Positions 16,870-26,345 of a DNA stretch of 64,000 nucleotides are shown piece by piece; position 1 is the stretch's first letter; every line of letters begins with the position of its first letter. Location: assembly GCF_003121895.1 (NCBI RefSeq), contig NZ_QEWW01000001.1:496001-560000 (forward strand). The letters are read 5' to 3'. The translations under genes and the position numbers were made by a program. The DNA comes from Ignatzschineria cameli (lineage in GTDB: Bacteria; Pseudomonadota; Gammaproteobacteria; Cardiobacteriales; Wohlfahrtiimonadaceae). Under the pieces are notes generated by a model that was not told where the DNA came from, made no database searches, and worked only from the letters and a program-made list of their open reading frames with translations.

Positions 16870-17811
16870 TTAATGATTCATTTGACTATGATCCATCAAG
16901 TCATGATTGGTCTCGGAGTGATTTTGCATCTGATGCTCCATCGTGTGATCCATCGTATGGTCCATTGCCTTATGATCCATAGTGCTGTGATCCATTTCAC
17001 TATGCCCCATCGCACTATGATCGATCATCTCATGCCCCATTCCCGCATGATCCATGCCGCTGTGATCCATTTGAGAGTGGTCCATCTGTGAGTGATCCAT
17101 CATTCCATGTCCATGATGATCATGTCCGCCACCGATTCCAAGATCGCTCATCAGCATCGATCCCATATAGAAGATGGTCATCGCTAACACCAATAATCCG
17201 GAAATCTTGCGTGCTTTTGGAGAGCTAAAGAAGCTTCCAAAGAAGTTGCCGGAGACACTTAAGGTCAACATCATCGGCAAAGTTCCTAAACCAAAAAAGA
17301 GCATTACTAATGGTGCAGCAAGCACGTTTTCGACCCCTAAGCTCATCGCAAATGCCATATAGACCATGCCACAAGGGAGGAGACCCCATGCAAGCCCGGC
17401 AACATAAGCCCCTTTTAGACTCTTAATGGGGAAGAATTTGCGCGTCAATTGAGAGATTGGGCGCGAGAGCTTGTTAAGCGGTTTTTCAATAAAAGCAAGA
17501 TATTGAGGAAAGCCGATCAGTTGTAGTGCTACAAAGAGCATAATCACACCTGAAAAATAGCGAATCACTATCTGCAACGGTTTGAGATCTTGCATCGCAA
17601 TACTCAAAAGCATCGCTACAAAACCTAAAATCACATAAGTAGAGATTCGACCCAAATTATAAAAAATGGCCGTCCCTATCCGTTTACGGTGTGTATCCGC
17701 CTCTGTATTCATCCCTAAAATACCGACAATCGGCCCGCACATCCCTACACAATGCAGCGACCCATTAAGGCCTACTAAAAATACCGCTGCGAGCAACGTA
17801 ATATCAATCAT
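16870..17811 (-). CDS. UreH/TauE-like membrane protein with Met/His-rich copper tail
   Basis: Residues 1-225 form a six- to seven-helix COG2836 (sulfite exporter TauE/SafE, DsbD-like) protein with the HCVGMCGP motif in helix 1 and GLLPCGMVYMA in helix 4; these paired cysteines are typical of copper-handling members. Residues 226-313 form a tail: GGGHDHHGHG followed by about 16 tetrapeptides of the form M-x-(D/G/N/E)-H, mostly QMDH, SMDH or TMDH. Such Met/His arrays bind Cu(I)/Cu(II). It begins the copper operon ahead of the receptor and tonB. The tail is encoded by 12-bp repeats (see findings). Copper delivery across the inner membrane is inferred. Confidence 0.85.
   Translation of the reverse strand: MIDITLLAAVFLVGLNGSLHCVGMCGPIVGILGMNTEADTHRKRIGTAIFYNLGRISTYVILGFVAMLLSIAMQDLKPLQIVIRYFSGVIMLFVALQLIGFPQYLAFIEKPLNKLSRPISQLTRKFFPIKSLKGAYVAGLAWGLLPCGMVYMAFAMSLGVENVLAAPLVMLFFGLGTLPMMLTLSVSGNFFGSFFSSPKARKISGLLVLAMTIFYMGSMLMSDLGIGGGHDHHGHGMMDHSQMDHSQMDHSGMDHAGMGHEMIDHSAMGHSEMDHSTMDHKAMDHTMDHTMEHQMQNHSETNHDLMDHSQMNH
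16874..17130. repeat. Coding 12-bp repeat array (Met/His tail)
   Basis: Some 16-18 imperfect 12-bp units of the pattern ATGGATCACTCN (read leftward) encode the tetrapeptide tail of the copper permease. Units differ at synonymous and first-residue positions, so the array is not newly expanded, but its unit length equals that of several intergenic arrays nearby. Confidence 0.8.
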
Positions 17812-17834
17812 TTTTGTCCCTTATTATTGCTGTT

Positions 17835-17894
17835 TTTTATAACTATTTTTATAACTATTTTTATAACTACTTTTGTAACTACTTTTGTAACTAC
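17835..17894. repeat. Tandem repeat, 5 x 12 bp
   Basis: Five 12-bp units of TTTTATAACTAT/TTTTGTAACTAC lie just upstream of the copper permease start, inside its probable 5' untranslated region. Units 1-2 are identical; the last two share the TTTTGTAACTAC variant. Confidence 0.9.
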
Positions 17895-17974
17895 TTTATT
17901 TTTTATATCTATTTTCTATCTTTACGCACTCCACTCTGAGTTGCGCTATATCTCACAAGCTCTAATTTATAAGT

Positions 17975-18011
17975 TGTATATACAGGATTATAGTGTATAG
18001 TTGTCTATACA
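17975..18011 (-). promoter_or_regulatory. Copper-operon promoter with nested TGTATA/TATACA operator
   Basis: Read leftward, a perfect -10 TATAAT (17987-17992) is framed by half-sites: TGTATAG-TTGT-CTATACA on the upstream side (17994-18011, perfect 7-bp dyad) and TGTATATACA at the expected transcript start (17975-17984). TGTA/TACA half-sites are the elements used by BlaI/CopY repressors, and a CopY-like gene lies 1.4 kb away. No good -35 is visible, as in many regulated promoters. The spacing is ideal for repression. Confidence 0.6.
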
Positions 18012-18252
18012 GATTGTTAACTATAGGGATATAGTCTAGCCGTAAAAAAATAAATAATAAAGCCCCAAAGATCACTCTTTTTGAAAAAAGGTTAAAAATC
18101 ACCGCTAATTTAGAAATAGATGATCAATATCAAATAATTAAAAATAATTAACCTCATTGAGTTTGAGTGCATTCTATAAAATAAAAATAAGCTCTATCAA
18201 TGAATTTTAGATAAGGGGCTTGATGATCTAATGATTTATTTAATAATTGATT
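18012..18252. other. Intergenic stretch downstream of the GntR gene
   Basis: AT-rich sequence between the copper promoter and the HutC-like stop codon. I see no ORF, no clear terminator and no repeat here. Confidence 0.5.
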
Positions 18253-19014
18253 TTAAATACGGCTATGGAACTGGTAGCGAGATGCAGGATAGAACTGCTC
18301 TGCATAAGAACGAAGTTTCTCTTGAATCTGGAACTTCTCGATCACCTTAAAGCAAGCCTCTTCGCCATCAAGCGCTAAGATCTTCTGTAACTCTAAAGAG
18401 GGAATGATTGCTTCTAATCGATGTTTTTGCGACAGTGCCGGCACTAAATTGAGCAGATAAGCACTACTGCAATGGTGAAGAAAATGCTCCTCTTCATAAC
18501 GGGGGGCAAAAGCGGCAAGTAACGTTCGCTTCTCATACTGAATCGGAACGCCATTGCTTAGATAGAGGATCTCACTATAGAGAAAGGGGAAATCTGCCGC
18601 CTCTTCATCGGTAAGTTGAAAGTGGGACGCAAAAGGGACCTCATCGAATGCAAGGCGCTTACGCTCTAAGATAAGAACGCCATATTGGTTCCCTTCAATA
18701 GCAATCTCCTGAGAGATCGGGAAGAGCTCAAAAAAGGGGGTTAATTGAAATGGCTCTGCGACAAAAGTTCCAGAGCCCTTCTCCCGAAAGAGATACCCCT
18801 CTTCTGTCAGCTCCTTAAAGGCACGATTCACCGTCATGCGGCTAACATTTAAAGCGGCAGAGATCTCATTTTCAGAGGGGAGCTTCTGATGGGGGCGCCA
18901 CTCTCTGAGCGCAATCTTTTCGAGAATAAACTCTTTAATCTTCTGATAGAGCGGTAACGAGCGATCATCACGCTCAAGTGAGTGCTGAAGTTCTTGAAAT
19001 GAATGAATAGGCAT
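18253..19014 (-). CDS. GntR/HutC-family transcriptional regulator
   Basis: This 253-residue protein has an N-terminal winged helix (residues 20-87: LPLYQKIKEFILEKI, SRMTVNRAFKELTEEG, KGSGTFVAEP) and a C-terminal UTRA ligand domain (about 100-245). The closest family is HutC, the histidine-utilisation repressor whose ligand is urocanate; the ending QFYPASRYQF also fits. No hut gene is in the window, so its target may lie elsewhere. The sequence does not show what it controls here. Confidence 0.8.
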   Translation of the reverse strand: MPIHSFQELQHSLERDDRSLPLYQKIKEFILEKIALREWRPHQKLPSENEISAALNVSRMTVNRAFKELTEEGYLFREKGSGTFVAEPFQLTPFFELFPISQEIAIEGNQYGVLILERKRLAFDEVPFASHFQLTDEEAADFPFLYSEILYLSNGVPIQYEKRTLLAAFAPRYEEEHFLHHCSSAYLLNLVPALSQKHRLEAIIPSLELQKILALDGEEACFKVIEKFQIQEKLRSYAEQFYPASRYQFHSRI

Positions 19015-19348
19015 ATTTTCGATTCAATCTCCCATCGATCGATCATTATAAAAGAGGGTAGTATAACTTAAAATCCTGATCACTATGCTATTTCCCCGAA
19101 ATTGATCTTACTTTTGATCTATAATGGAAAGATAAGTAGATCAACTCCTTTATTTTAACCACTCTACCCCAATCTTACTTGATTGATTATCTCTTATCGA
19201 TCATATTTCATGAGTCATATTTCATGAATCAATGTTTCATTGAGGTTTTATTAAAGTTTTATTAAGTTTTTATTAATTTTTATTAAAGGGCGAGTTGATC
19301 TCTCATAGCTTACCCATCAACTTCTAGATCGAATCGAGGGCGATAATA
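19015..19348. other. Divergent intergenic region
   Basis: The 334 bases between the GntR and CopY-like genes contain two copies of TCATATTTCATGA(G/A) (about 19203-19230) and four imperfect TTTTATTAA(A)G units (about 19253-19290). Promoters for both genes must lie here, but none is clear. No TGTATA half-sites are present, so CopY autoregulation through that motif is unlikely. Confidence 0.5.
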
Positions 19349-19975
19349 ATGACAAAAAACAAGATATCACCAGCTGAATATAGCATTATGCAGGTTTTAT
19401 GGTCCCAAAACCAAGCCACTAGCCAGGAAATGATCACCATTTTAAGCAAATCGACCGACTGGAAACCTAATACGATTCAGGTAATGCTCTCTCGCTTAGT
19501 GAGTAAAGGGGTTGTCGGCATTCGAAAACGGGGTCGCTACAATGTCTACTTTCCTACTATTGCCGAAGGTGAGCGCAGTCGCCATATTGGAGAAAATGCC
19601 GGCCATATCTGTGCAAGAAAGATTGGAAGCCGTATTGTCGAGATGATTGAGAATAGAGTTCTCTCTTTTGAAGATATTGCCAAGATTGAAAAGGCGCTCG
19701 AGGCGAAAAAAGCCTTTGCTGTTGAGGAGGTGATGTGTGATTGCCCGCCGGGAACCTGTACCTGTAAAAATTGTAACTGTAAGCGAGAAGATCGAAAATT
19801 TGCCCTAACGCCGGCCAATAGCCAGGTAGAAGATCTTGCTAAAAGTAGCATAGTAGATCAAGGGCTTGCAACGGCATTGATGGCAGAGCTAGATAATAGC
19901 GCTGGCAATGCGAAAAATAGCGCTGAAAATAATCCCGCAAAAGCAACCGTTAAAAGTAGCTGTTGTGGTGGATAG
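19349..19975 (+). CDS. CopY/BlaI-family repressor with CXCX4CXC metal site
   Basis: This 208-residue protein begins with a BlaI/MecI/CopY winged helix (SPAEYSIMQVLWSQ, TIQVMLSRLVSKGVV, residues 7-68). Residues 130-139 carry C-D-C-P-P-G-T-C-T-C, exactly the CXCX4CXC site by which enterococcal CopY senses Cu(I) versus Zn(II). Two more cysteines (142, 144) and a terminal CCGG extend the site. CopY regulators are best known in Firmicutes, so a gammaproteobacterial one is unusual. Its likely target is the copper operon promoter at 17975-18011. The long C-terminus (150-208) is low complexity. Confidence 0.85.
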   Translation: MTKNKISPAEYSIMQVLWSQNQATSQEMITILSKSTDWKPNTIQVMLSRLVSKGVVGIRKRGRYNVYFPTIAEGERSRHIGENAGHICARKIGSRIVEMIENRVLSFEDIAKIEKALEAKKAFAVEEVMCDCPPGTCTCKNCNCKREDRKFALTPANSQVEDLAKSSIVDQGLATALMAELDNSAGNAKNSAENNPAKATVKSSCCGG

Positions 19976-20016
19976 AGAAAACCCACTTTTGACTATTTTA
20001 AACTTAATCTCCAATA

Positions 20017-20064
20017 AATCTATTAAGGAATCTATTAAGGAATCTATTAAGGAATCTATTAAGG
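20017..20064. repeat. Tandem repeat, 4 x 12 bp
   Basis: Four perfect units of AATCTATTAAGG lie downstream of the CopY-like gene. The array is flanked by inverted arms CCCACTTTTGA (19982-19992) and TCGAAAGTGGG (about 20079-20089). Confidence 0.92.
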
Positions 20065-20165
20065 CCATTAAAAACAGATCGAAAGTGGGAGGACTATACT
20101 TCTCTTACTCTCTTAAATTAACTTATTACACTTATGGCAAATGATGATGAGATCGAATCATCAAA

Positions 20166-21572
20166 CTAAGTTAGAGGTTCTGGAGAATGTTTTAAGTAAT
20201 CGAAGCAGCGACCAAAGGGTTTTGCATATTGGCGTCTTCCTTGCCCTTTCTCACCAACAAATTTCCCCTTCTCCGCCATCAATTTTCCCCGAAGGAAAAC
20301 TTTATCTGCACGCCCTTTAATTTTAAATCCTTCAAATGCAGAATAGTCGATTCCGTGGCAGAGATCGCTATTATGAATCACACCTTCATAATTTTGATCC
20401 CAAATTAAAATATCCGCATCACAGCCCACAGCAATACGCCCTTTATGCGGAAGGTTGATCAATTTTGCGGGATTACTTGCCGTAATCTCTACAAATTTTT
20501 GCCGGCTAATATGGCCTGCTTCAACACCATAGGTCCAGAGCATCGACATCCGCTCTTGCATGCCGGGAATGCCATTAGGAATTTTTGCAAAATCGCCATA
20601 TCCCTCCTTCTTCTTCTGAAATCCGCCCACTAAAGCACAGTGATCGGAACTTGCTGCCGTTAACCAACCTCGGCGAAGCCCTTCCCAGAGAGGTGCTTGA
20701 TTCGATTTACTTCTCAAAGGAGGTGCACAGACATATTTAGCCCCTTCAAAATTGGGCAGTCCAAGATAAGATTTATCGAGCGTTAAGTAGTGAGTGCAAG
20801 TTTCACCATAGATAGGATACCCTTTAAGATAGGCATCGCGGATCGCTAACATCGAATCTTCCAATGTGACATGAACAATAAAGAGTGGCGCACGCGTTAA
20901 GATTGCCATATCGATCCCTCGATGAGTCGCCTCTACTTCTGTAATCGGCAAGCGCGAATAGTAATGATCGATCGTCTGCTCAGGATGCTCCTTCTCTAAA
21001 ATTTCAGTCAAGTAGGAGATCATATCGCTATTTTCACAATGGAGCATTGTGGTTACCCCATATTTTCTCGCTTCTCGCATACAGTGCATAATGGTCTCAT
21101 CATTTGAGTAATACTCACTCCCCTTATATCCCATCAATAACTTAATGGTTGAGACACCATGTTTCGGGAGATTCTTCACATCATCAAAGAGTCCCTTATG
21201 CCCACCGCCCATCACCATCGAGTGGAAAGCATAGTCACAGCTTGCGATTCCGGCCGCCGTTTGGTCATGCGCTTCAATCGCTTCACTGAAGGTCTCCCCT
21301 TCATGCATAGGAGCAAAGTCGATCACCATTGTTGTCCCCCCGGCAAGGGCTGCATGGGTTGTTTCAAAGCCCATTCCACCAAATGAACCGAGATGGGTAT
21401 GCTCATCAATTCCCCCGGGAAGAAGATATTTTCCTTCGGCATCAATCACTTCATCCGCCGGTAGAAGCTGATCGGTAATCGCAACGATCTTTTCACCATC
21501 AGTCAATAGATTGGCACGATACTCATGATCTGTATCGACAATAATGCCATTTTTAATCAAAATAGTTCCCAT
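20166..21572 (-). CDS. hydA: Dihydropyrimidinase/D-hydantoinase
   Basis: This 468-residue cyclic-amidohydrolase opens dihydropyrimidine or hydantoin rings. It has the dinuclear zinc set: DEHTH (57-61), the lysine to be carboxylated in TIKLLMGYKG (about 150), HCEN, VHVT and ASSDHCALVG. In reductive pyrimidine breakdown it follows PreA/PreT and precedes beta-ureidopropionase, but none of these is adjacent; it appears as a single-gene unit. Length is typical. A hydantoinase and a dihydropyrimidinase cannot be told apart from sequence. Confidence 0.92.
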   Translation of the reverse strand: MGTILIKNGIIVDTDHEYRANLLTDGEKIVAITDQLLPADEVIDAEGKYLLPGGIDEHTHLGSFGGMGFETTHAALAGGTTMVIDFAPMHEGETFSEAIEAHDQTAAGIASCDYAFHSMVMGGGHKGLFDDVKNLPKHGVSTIKLLMGYKGSEYYSNDETIMHCMREARKYGVTTMLHCENSDMISYLTEILEKEHPEQTIDHYYSRLPITEVEATHRGIDMAILTRAPLFIVHVTLEDSMLAIRDAYLKGYPIYGETCTHYLTLDKSYLGLPNFEGAKYVCAPPLRSKSNQAPLWEGLRRGWLTAASSDHCALVGGFQKKKEGYGDFAKIPNGIPGMQERMSMLWTYGVEAGHISRQKFVEITASNPAKLINLPHKGRIAVGCDADILIWDQNYEGVIHNSDLCHGIDYSAFEGFKIKGRADKVFLRGKLMAEKGKFVGEKGQGRRQYAKPFGRCFDYLKHSPEPLT

Positions 21573-21982
21573 TACTCTACCCTCATCACAATATTATTAT
21601 TGATCAAGCGCTAATTGATCAGCGCCAGGTCTGATCAAAATTTAACGAATTATGTCGACATTTTAACACTCTTTTAAGGAATGTCATTATCAATGATTAC
21701 GAATATTTTGTTATCGTTATTATTATCAAATTATTGTTATTTGTCTGTTTGCCCGCTTGGCAGTTTCGTTATTTGTTGATTGAGCTATTTTTATTGGGTT
21801 ATTATTAAGTTATTAAAAACTAATTATTAAAAACCAATTATTAAAAAATTATTTATTGAAAAATATTTTGAAGCGTGAAGTCACTGAGCATTTGGGTATT
21901 TGGGTATTTGGGTATTTGGGTATTTTAATATTTAAAGACTGAGAACTTGAGAATACTGAGATAAGAAATAAGGAGATAAGAG
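21573..21982. other. Divergent intergenic region with repeats
   Basis: Four hundred bases between the dihydropyrimidinase and sirtuin genes, mostly AT-rich, with several TATTAAAAAC(T/C)AATTATTAAAAA-like copies at about 21805-21850 and the 8-bp array listed next. Promoters for both genes are expected but not identified. Confidence 0.5.
21891..21922. repeat. Tandem repeat, 4 x 8 bp
   Basis: Four perfect units of TTTGGGTA, about 60 bases before the sirtuin start; probably in its promoter or leader. Confidence 0.9.
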
Positions 21983-22729
21983 ATGAAAAGAGAGAGCAAG
22001 AGAGAATCATTTAGAAGGAAATTACCCGGAGTAAAGCCTAAGGTAGTTGTTTTAACAGGAGCCGGCATCTCTGCTGAATCTGGCATTCGCACCTTTCGCG
22101 CCGCGGATGGCCTTTGGGAGAATCATCCTATTGAAGAGGTGGCATCACCACAGGGGTTTAGACGAAATCCACAATTAGTGCAGCAGTTTTATAATGACCG
22201 CCGAGCACAACTGCAAGAAGAAAGCATCAAGCCTAATGCCGCTCACTTTGCCTTAGCGAAATTAGAGGAACGCTTAGGAGATCACTTTCTTCTTGTAACC
22301 CAAAATGTCGATAATCTCCATGAGCGAGCGGGATCAAAACGATTAATTCATATGCATGGAGAGCTTCTTAAAGTTCGTTGTTTAGAGACCGAAATGATTT
22401 TTGATTGGCAGCAACCGGTGACGATAGAGAGCCTCTGCCCCTGTTGCCAACAGCGAGGAAATCTCCGCCCCCATATTGTTTGGTTTGGGGAGATGCCGCT
22501 AGAGATGGAACGAATCTATAAAGCGTTAGAAAATGCAGATCTCTTTCTCTCCATCGGTACCTCGGGAAATGTCTATCCCGCAGCTGGCTTTGTTGAACTT
22601 GCGAAAATGGTGGGGCCGCATAGCGTTGAACTCAACCTTGAACCGACAAAAGGAGCAACCCTCTTTGATGAGGCTTATTATGGTCCCGCTTCTAAAATTG
22701 TTCCCCAATATTGTGATAAGATCGGCTAA
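21983..22729 (+). CDS. cobB: NAD-dependent protein deacylase (sirtuin, CobB)
   Basis: This 248-residue class III sirtuin removes acetyl or succinyl groups from lysines using NAD. Motifs are [14 protein letters not shown] (NAD binding), [17 protein letters not shown] (catalytic His), the zinc cysteines in VRCLETE and CPCC, and [16 protein letters not shown] holds the Tyr and Arg that give CobB/SIRT5 enzymes their desuccinylase activity. AAGGAG precedes the ATG. Its N-terminus is rich in Arg/Lys/Ser like the longer E. coli isoform. It stands in the same direction as nhaA but with a 207 bp gap. Confidence 0.95.
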   Translation: MKRESKRESFRRKLPGVKPKVVVLTGAGISAESGIRTFRAADGLWENHPIEEVASPQGFRRNPQLVQQFYNDRRAQLQEESIKPNAAHFALAKLEERLGDHFLLVTQNVDNLHERAGSKRLIHMHGELLKVRCLETEMIFDWQQPVTIESLCPCCQQRGNLRPHIVWFGEMPLEMERIYKALENADLFLSIGTSGNVYPAAGFVELAKMVGPHSVELNLEPTKGATLFDEAYYGPASKIVPQYCDKIG

Positions 22730-22936
22730 AAAAGGAGGATTTGAGAAAAGAGCTTAAGGACTCTGCGAGAGTAAGGTTGAGAGATTAGAGGTGATTTAAG
22801 CTATTCTTTGGGTAATTTTCACCCATAATCTGCGTAAATTTCAATATTTTGTCACGGAAAATTTTAGTACACTGAAATTTCACGTTGAAAATATCAATGA
22901 AAATTACAAACACCTGACTCACTTTAAGGAGCCAAG

Positions 22937-24100
22937 ATGTATCAGAAAATTAAGTACTTTTTTACACTTCCAACTGCCGGTGGCATTATCTTAATGCTTT
23001 CGGCAATTATTGGTCTTATTCTCGCCAATAGTGCACTATCAGAACTCTATTTCTCTATTTTAAATAGTTATGTTGCCGGCTTATCGGTACTTCATTGGAT
23101 TAATGATGCTTTGATGGCAATTTTCTTCCTCTATGTCGGTCTCGAATTGAAACGAGAATTTATTAGTGGAGAACTTGCAACAAATGCTCAACGTATTTTA
23201 CCAGGCTTAGCAGCTTTTGCAGGATTAGCGGTGCCGGCATTGATCTACTTTACTCTTAATCGTGCCGATTCTGTAGCGCTTCAAGGCTGGGCGATTCCTA
23301 CCGCAACCGATATTGCCTTTGCTCTTGGGATTGTCGCACTTTTAGGAAGTCGCGTCCCGGTCTCTTTAAAGATTTTCTTAACCGCATTAGCGATTATCGA
23401 TGATTTAGCGGCTATTTTAATCATTGCGCTCTTCTATAGTGACTCCTTACAATTGAGTTATCTTTTAGCGGCGCTTCTCTGTTTGATCATTTTGATCTTC
23501 TGTAATTACCGCCGAATCACCCAACCACTCGTCTATATCATTGTGGGCGCTATCCTCTGGTTTGTTGTCTTAAAATCAGGGATTCATGCCACGCTCGCGG
23601 GTGTTGTCTTAGCAATGACAATTCCGCTTAATGGCGTTAAAGAGAATAAAAGAGGTGAAACACCGCTTATCGCTTGGGAGCATGCGCTTAGCAATTGGGT
23701 CAGCTTCTTAATTATTCCGCTCTTTGGATTAGCCAATGCCGGTGTCTCTCTCAAAGGATTTGATTTCTCCATGTTGACCCATCCTGTTGTTTTAGGGGTA
23801 ACATTAGGACTCTTTGTCGGAAAACAGATCGGCGTTTTTGGAATGGTCTTTATCGGAGAAAAATTGGGAATTTTCAAGCGCCCAAGTGGTGCGACTTGGT
23901 TGCAGGTTTATGGTATCGCCCTACTCTGCGGAATCGGTTTTACGATGAGTCTCTTTATTAGCATGTTGGCCTTCACCTCGGCAGAATTACAAGATCTCAG
24001 TAAGATTGGTGTCTTCTTAGGATCTATTCTTTCGGGAGTTTTAGGTTATCTTCTGCTTCGTTTCCACAAAGCACCAGCAGAAAAGCTCGGAAGCAATTAA
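22937..24100 (+). CDS. nhaA: NhaA sodium/proton antiporter
   Basis: This 387-residue inner-membrane antiporter exchanges internal Na+ (or Li+) for protons. It has about 12 helices and the family motifs TATDIAFALGIVALLG and LAIIDDLAAILIIALFYS; the paired aspartates in the latter are the ion-binding site (Asp163/Asp164 in E. coli). The ribosome site is AAGGAG. Length matches the family. It would help growth under salt or alkaline stress. Confidence 0.96.
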   Translation: MYQKIKYFFTLPTAGGIILMLSAIIGLILANSALSELYFSILNSYVAGLSVLHWINDALMAIFFLYVGLELKREFISGELATNAQRILPGLAAFAGLAVPALIYFTLNRADSVALQGWAIPTATDIAFALGIVALLGSRVPVSLKIFLTALAIIDDLAAILIIALFYSDSLQLSYLLAALLCLIILIFCNYRRITQPLVYIIVGAILWFVVLKSGIHATLAGVVLAMTIPLNGVKENKRGETPLIAWEHALSNWVSFLIIPLFGLANAGVSLKGFDFSMLTHPVVLGVTLGLFVGKQIGVFGMVFIGEKLGIFKRPSGATWLQVYGIALLCGIGFTMSLFISMLAFTSAELQDLSKIGVFLGSILSGVLGYLLLRFHKAPAEKLGSN

Positions 24101-24150
24101 AGAGCGACTACAAGTCATTAAATGCCACTATAGATAGACTATTAAAAATC

Positions 24151-24210
24151 TGAAATGATTTGAAATGATTTGAAATGATTTGAAATGATTTGAAATGATT
24201 TGAAATAATC
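24151..24210. repeat. Tandem repeat, 6 x 10 bp
   Basis: Five perfect units of TGAAATGATT and one variant (TGAAATAATC) follow the nhaA stop by about 50 bases. The unit is close to one helical turn. Confidence 0.93.
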
Positions 24211-24249
24211 TAAAGAATCTAAAATAAGCAAAAACAAGCAAATTTAGCT

Positions 24250-24310
24250 AAAAAAGATGCCCCAATTTCTACTATTAGATCAAAAGATCGAAGATAGAAA
24301 TGGGGCATTT
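24250..24310 (-). terminator. Terminator for catalase gene
   Basis: Read leftward, a long hairpin (ATGCCCCATTTCTA paired with TAGAAATTGGGGCAT, one bulge) ends in CTTTTTTAG. It is about 200 bases past the katA stop and may also slow rightward transcription from nhaA. Confidence 0.7.
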
Positions 24311-24514
24311 CCAATAAGAGATTACAGATATTGCTCTAAGGAGAATACTTAATCCAATGTTAATTCAATATTAATTCAATGTTTTAAGAATCCGCAATTT
24401 AGCAATAGAGACTGTTACCTCTTTCACTCAAATTCAGGTCTAATCTTATCTTTTACCCTCTGCAATAGAAGATTTGGTCAGCGATAAGATTAGAACGGAG
24501 TTAGTTTACCTCAA

Positions 24515-25978
24515 TTACGCAGGAATAACACTCTTAATATCGATTCCTAACGCTTCTGCCACACCTTTTCCATAGGCTGGATCTGCTTGATAGCAGTGAT
24601 AGATATGACGTTTTTTGATCTGCTCTTCGCTATCACCCATATTTCGAGCCGTATTCTCAAAGAGACGTTGCTGCTCTTCAGGTGTCATTAATCGGAAAAG
24701 TTTGCCCGGTTGCTCAAAATAGTGATTATCATCTTCATGGAAATCCCAACGCGTTGCCGGTCCGATAAGATCGAGTTCTGGCTCTTCTAAGTGACGAGCT
24801 TCAGTCCACTCACTATAACTATTGGGCTCATAAGCAATACGGCGTCCTTGGTTACCATCAACACGCATTGCTCCATCACGATGGTAGCTATGAACAGGAC
24901 ATTTAGGAGAGTTAACAGGGATCTGATGATGATTAACTCCTAAACGGTAGCGCTGAGCATCCCCGTAAGAGAAGAGTCGACCTTGTAGCATTCTATCTGG
25001 TGAGAAACCAATTCCTGGAACAACATGAGCCGGATTGAAGGCTGCTTGCTCAACATCTTGGAAGTAGTTATCAGGATTACGATTAAGCTCAAATGTTCCT
25101 ACCGGAATCAATGGAAAATCCTTTTTATACCAAACTTTGGTGAGATCAAAGGGGTTGTAAGGCATCTTTTCTGCCTCTTCAAGCGTCATCACCTGGATAA
25201 ACATATCCCATTTTGGATAATCTCCTTCGGCAATCGCATTGTGTAGATCACGTTGACTCGCTTCCCGATCTTTACCAACAATCTTTTCTGCTTCGCTATC
25301 GGTTAAGTTCTCAATCCCTTGACGTGTATGGAAGTGGAATTTTACCCAGAAACGCTCTCTCTCTTTATTGATAAAACTAAAGGTATGGCTTCCAAATCCA
25401 TGCATATGACGATATGACTTTGGAATACCACGGTCACTCATGGTAATGGTGATTTGATGAAGCGCTTCCGGTAACGATGTCCAGAAATCCCAGTTAGCAT
25501 TAGGACAGCGCATATTGGTATGTGGATCACGTTTAATGGCATGATTAAGATCAGGGAATTTTAAAGGATCACGGAAAAAGAAGACCGGCGTATTGTTACC
25601 GACTAGATCCCAATTTCCCTCTTCGGTGTAGAAACGAAGCGCAAATCCTCGAATATCACGCTCCGTATCAGCCGCACCGCGCTCGCCGGCAACGGTTGAA
25701 AAGCGAGCAAACATCTCTGTCTCTTTACCAATTTCTGAGAAGATTTTTGCACTGGTATATTGGGTAATATCATGGGTAACGGTGAATTTCCCGAAAGCTC
25801 CCGATCCTTTTGCATGCATCCGTCGCTCAGGAATAACTTCACGATCAAAGTGGGCTAATTTCTCTAAAAACCAGACATCTTGAAGCAACATTGGTCCACG
25901 ACGACCTGCGGTTAAAGAATCTTGGTTATTCGCAACGGGAGCACCTGCTGCGGTTGTAAAATATTTTTTATCGCTCAT
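24515..25978 (-). CDS. katA: Monofunctional haem catalase (KatA type)
   Basis: This 487-residue small-subunit catalase breaks down hydrogen peroxide. It has the distal histidine motif [12 protein letters not shown], the conserved [23 protein letters not shown] segment, and the proximal haem-ligand motif [14 protein letters not shown]. The start is the ATG at 25978, with AAGGA 7 bases upstream; a longer reading to 26080 adds 34 residues that match no catalase. The length is that of clade 3 NADPH-binding catalases. It is transcribed alone. Confidence 0.96.
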   Translation of the reverse strand: MSDKKYFTTAAGAPVANNQDSLTAGRRGPMLLQDVWFLEKLAHFDREVIPERRMHAKGSGAFGKFTVTHDITQYTSAKIFSEIGKETEMFARFSTVAGERGAADTERDIRGFALRFYTEEGNWDLVGNNTPVFFFRDPLKFPDLNHAIKRDPHTNMRCPNANWDFWTSLPEALHQITITMSDRGIPKSYRHMHGFGSHTFSFINKERERFWVKFHFHTRQGIENLTDSEAEKIVGKDREASQRDLHNAIAEGDYPKWDMFIQVMTLEEAEKMPYNPFDLTKVWYKKDFPLIPVGTFELNRNPDNYFQDVEQAAFNPAHVVPGIGFSPDRMLQGRLFSYGDAQRYRLGVNHHQIPVNSPKCPVHSYHRDGAMRVDGNQGRRIAYEPNSYSEWTEARHLEEPELDLIGPATRWDFHEDDNHYFEQPGKLFRLMTPEEQQRLFENTARNMGDSEEQIKKRHIYHCYQADPAYGKGVAEALGIDIKSVIPA

Positions 25979-26345
25979 AAAGTTATCCTTCTGCTGAAGT
26001 GTTAAACATTGATGTAAGATCCTCTCAATGAAGAATGATCGGATGATGATCGATCCACTCTGCTTAATCGACCCTACCACTGCAGATTAATACTTTTTTG
26101 ATCATTATGAAAATGAATTATATTAATAGATCTATTTAATCTTATTAAAAAGAGTCTCATCAATTTTTTTTATTACGGAATTGCCCAACTGGCCTGCTGC
26201 CTGAGTCGGATAAAGAGAGAATAAAGAAAAATAAGGTGGAATAAGGTGAAACAAGGCGAAGATGCAGCCTAAAGCGATGATTGCTACAGCAGAGGCATGA
26301 ATAATTCGTTATAATTGACTCTTCTTTTCTATTTTTAGAGTCATT
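25979..26345. other. Divergent intergenic region (katA / CBS protein)
   Basis: The 367 bases hold the upstream regions of katA (leftward) and the CBS-domain gene (rightward). AATAAGGTG-like words recur at about 26225-26265. I see no clear OxyR site. Confidence 0.5.

Noticed and set aside
25979-26080. N-terminal extension of catalase by 34 residues
   Set aside because: The extension matches no catalase, while the ATG at 25978 has a good ribosome site and gives the family's normal start.
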